From Odoribacter sp. (lineage in GTDB: Bacteria > Bacteroidota > Bacteroidia > Bacteroidales > Marinifilaceae): 33,813 nucleotides of DNA. Where the stretch lies: assembly GCA_020024465.1 (NCBI GenBank), contig JAHHTT010000022.1, positions 1 through 33,813 of the forward strand, given 5' to 3'. The first letter of the stretch is position 1, and every line of letters starts with the position of its first letter. The notes beneath the pieces were generated by a model. The model saw only the letters and a list, made by a program, of their open reading frames with translations, was not told the DNA's origin and searched no databases. The translations under genes and the position numbers were made by a program. Of the stretch, positions 31,943 through 33,813 are shown piece after piece.

Positions 31943-32899
31943 ATGAAAAAAGTTATGTATTTAGTAGCATTCTTGATTAATGCAATTGGGGTGTTTCCTT
32001 CTTGTAGCGATGATAATAATTCTACAACAAAACCTGGAGATGAACCGTCTACTACGGAGGAACAAATTATCTATTCTTTTGTAAAGGAAACGGATGCGTT
32101 AAGTGGAGAGGTGGTTGTGGGTATTGAACTGAAGAATATGGATGGTATGAATTATATTGCTAAAGAGGATATACATTTACCATTTGTTTTTGCAGAAACT
32201 TCGACGGCTGTGTTGAATAAACATTTTACAGTTGAAGATAATGCGACTGAGTTTGTTGTGCCTAAAGGAAAACGAAACGCAACTATTAAGCTGAAGTATG
32301 TTGTATTAGAGGAAGGGAAAGATCTTATTGAAATGAAGATCAATGCGCCGGGGAATTTTGTGGCTGGTAATTATGATAAGATCAAAATTAAGATATATGG
32401 TCCAACAACTGTGGGTAAGTTGTTTGGTAAGTGGGTTTTCAAAGGAACAACGAGCTTTGATGACATAAAAACAGCTTATGAAGGAGCAACAGAACCGAGT
32501 GATTTCGTAAATATGCCGGTAAACAATTCGAATCTGGATACATTGGAGTTTGTTCCAGGAGATAAGGATATGTTGAAATTGCATGTGGCTGGCAGTATGA
32601 AGAATTATTTCAGAGATTGTGATGTCGTTTATCTTGATGATAGAACGATACGAGATCCATATAATGGTGAACAAAAAACATATTCTTATATTGAATTCAG
32701 TAAAGTAAATGAGAAATTTTCAGCAACTGTCTTATCGGAGAGAAAAGCTGAGGTAGCAGTACGTATTTTGGAGGATGGAACTTTGGAAGTGATGGTTTTT
32801 GATTATGTACCAGTTGATTTCTTCCAAGGTATTTTGTCTGTGATGGGAACAATGGAATATACTCCGATTATTTATACTTTTACAAAGATTGAAGAATGA
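31943..32899 (+). CDS. Lipoprotein of unknown function with a Calx-beta/DUF4843-like region
   Basis: This is a 318-aa lipoprotein: lipobox FPSC (Cys21), then SDDNNSTTKPGDEPSTTEE, a flexible acidic linker. Residues about 45-150 have the alternating beta pattern seen in DUF4843 and similar accessory lipoproteins (NKHFTVEDNATEFVVPKGK, then IKLKYVVLEEGKDLIEMKIN). The C-terminal half (about 155-318, GKLFGKWVFKGTTSFDD to the end) looks like a lipocalin or calycin-style beta barrel, but that is only an impression. It sits in the second SusCD operon, where such genes are taken to help bind cargo. Confidence 0.65.
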   Translation: MKKVMYLVAFLINAIGVFPSCSDDNNSTTKPGDEPSTTEEQIIYSFVKETDALSGEVVVGIELKNMDGMNYIAKEDIHLPFVFAETSTAVLNKHFTVEDNATEFVVPKGKRNATIKLKYVVLEEGKDLIEMKINAPGNFVAGNYDKIKIKIYGPTTVGKLFGKWVFKGTTSFDDIKTAYEGATEPSDFVNMPVNNSNLDTLEFVPGDKDMLKLHVAGSMKNYFRDCDVVYLDDRTIRDPYNGEQKTYSYIEFSKVNEKFSATVLSERKAEVAVRILEDGTLEVMVFDYVPVDFFQGILSVMGTMEYTPIIYTFTKIEE

Positions 32900-33813
32900 T
32901 GAAATTGTGGGGATTATTAATAGGGGTTATATATCTTGGGGCATGCAATCCTAAAGAACAAACAGAGGTTTCATTAAGAGGGCGAATTGATAATCGACTT
33001 GGTGATAAAGTGGTGCTTGATGTGTGTGGTCAGGATTCTGTGTTTGAGGTTCCTTTGAATGCAGAAGGACGTTTTGCATTTAATGTGAAGCTTGCGAATG
33101 GTAAATATGCGCGTTTGTTAAATGGTAAGGCGGTATTTCCTCTTTATTTAGCCCCTGGAATGGAAATGGAATTAGAGGTGGATGCTCAGGAAGTGAAAAG
33201 AGGTAATTATACTTCAGTAACACTTGGTAAGGGTATTAGTAAAGAGACGCAAATGATGGCTTATTATTATGAGCATCAATGGTTCCCTTCATCACAGGAA
33301 ATGTTTTCACAAGAACCTGACGATTATCGTAAACTGCTTCAGGCTGTAGTAAATCATAATGATAGTATTATTGACGCTTTTTTAAAACAGGATAGTGAAA
33401 AATATGATCAAAGATTTGTAGAATTGTTTAAATTGCAGGTAAAAGTGCCTTTGGCTGTATCTTGTTTTTATTATCCAACATATCATAATTTGTTAGGGGC
33501 AAGGAGCGATAAAGAATTGTCGGAGTATATTAATGTTTTTGACAAGATATTGCCTAAAAATGATAGTGCAGTATACAATAATGTTTATCGTTATAAGACT
33601 TATGAAGTAGCATATTGGAATAATATAGTGACTGATGCATTGGTTGATGTGGCTGATGAGGATATTGTGAATGCCTATTTTGATAAATTGGAAGAATTGA
33701 ATGTGTTGCCACAAATCAGAAGGGATGCTGCCCGGATTTTTTTTATGCAAGAAGTGACAGGGCTGTCTCAGCTAGAAAAGGATTTGATTGAAAAACGAAT
33801 AGAAGAATTGGAG
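32899..33813 (+). CDS. Partial lipoprotein, probably N-terminal part of a TlpA/thioredoxin-like protein
   Basis: The frame starts at an ATG that overlaps the preceding TGA (TGATG) and runs open for 305 codons to the end of the window, so it is cut off. A lipobox YLGAC (Cys16) follows a short hydrophobic signal. Residues 22-95 (VSLRGRIDNRLGDKVVLDVC, LAPGMEMELEVD) resemble the DUF4369-type N-terminal beta domain of Bacteroidetes lipoproteins that end in a thioredoxin domain. The helical middle region (about 105-305) fits as well. No CxxC is visible; it would lie beyond the window. The redox role is therefore unproven. Confidence 0.7.
   Translation, partial: MKLWGLLIGVIYLGACNPKEQTEVSLRGRIDNRLGDKVVLDVCGQDSVFEVPLNAEGRFAFNVKLANGKYARLLNGKAVFPLYLAPGMEMELEVDAQEVKRGNYTSVTLGKGISKETQMMAYYYEHQWFPSSQEMFSQEPDDYRKLLQAVVNHNDSIIDAFLKQDSEKYDQRFVELFKLQVKVPLAVSCFYYPTYHNLLGARSDKELSEYINVFDKILPKNDSAVYNNVYRYKTYEVAYWNNIVTDALVDVADEDIVNAYFDKLEELNVLPQIRRDAARIFFMQEVTGLSQLEKDLIEKRIEELE

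Noticed and set aside
1..33813. Insertion sequences, CRISPR arrays, tRNA or rRNA genes
   Set aside because: No transposase frames, spaced short repeats, cloverleaf or rRNA sequence were seen on either strand.

Overview
The window looks like chromosome of a gut-type Bacteroidales. Coding sequence is AT-rich, Shine-Dalgarno signals are weak, TAnnTTTG-type -7 boxes occur, and there are two complete SusC/SusD outer-membrane uptake loci with ECF sigma/FecR regulators. The gene content (PKD-like and DUF4843-like lipoproteins and large metzincin-like proteases beside SusCD, many FecI/FecR pairs) resembles Odoribacteraceae such as Butyricimonas or Odoribacter. That placement is inference from gene content, not a database match.

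Layout. (1) 3-3430, minus strand: a corrinoid ABC importer (binding lipoprotein, FecCD permease, ATPase) behind a cobalamin riboswitch. Divergent from it on the plus strand is cobI/cbiL (3508-4224), a corrin-ring methyltransferase, closed by a hairpin shared with the convergent region. (2) 4277-6085, minus strand: a decayed second copy of the next operon. It holds an intact ECF sigma factor, a FecR stump with stop codons, a conserved 24-bp block and the truncated 3' part of a beta-propeller lipoprotein gene. (3) 6017-20876, minus strand: a proteolytic SusCD operon, read from right to left: FecR, SusC, SusD, DUF4843-like lipoprotein, PKD-like lipoprotein, metzincin protease with intact HExxHxxGxxH, a paralogue that has lost every zinc ligand, a 6-bladed-propeller lipoprotein, terminator. 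Its own sigma gene is reduced to a few tens of bases. (4) 21027-22016, minus strand: a YeiH-family membrane protein, followed by a broken DUF4491 gene on the plus strand (22172-22458). (5) 22485-33813, plus strand: a second SusCD operon opening with a DPP IV-like S9 peptidase, then ECF sigma, FecR, terminator, SusC, SusD, a 66-aa lipoprotein, a larger lipoprotein and the start of another lipoprotein that runs off the window.

How the parts work together. Both SusCD loci carry peptidases rather than glycoside hydrolases, so the likely substrates are proteins or peptides. SusD and the accessory lipoproteins would bind substrate at the surface, SusC would import it using TonB energy, FecR would pass the signal from SusC across the inner membrane, and the ECF sigma would raise transcription.

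The most interesting result is in regions 2 and 3. Shared sequence blocks show that two copies of one operon once lay in tandem and then decayed in complementary ways: one copy kept the sigma factor, the other kept FecR and SusCD. A 305-bp nearly identical tract shared by the two propeller genes points to a recent gene conversion. The active plus dead protease pair, translationally coupled through overlaps of 11 bp and 4 bp with the genes downstream, is the second point worth following up.
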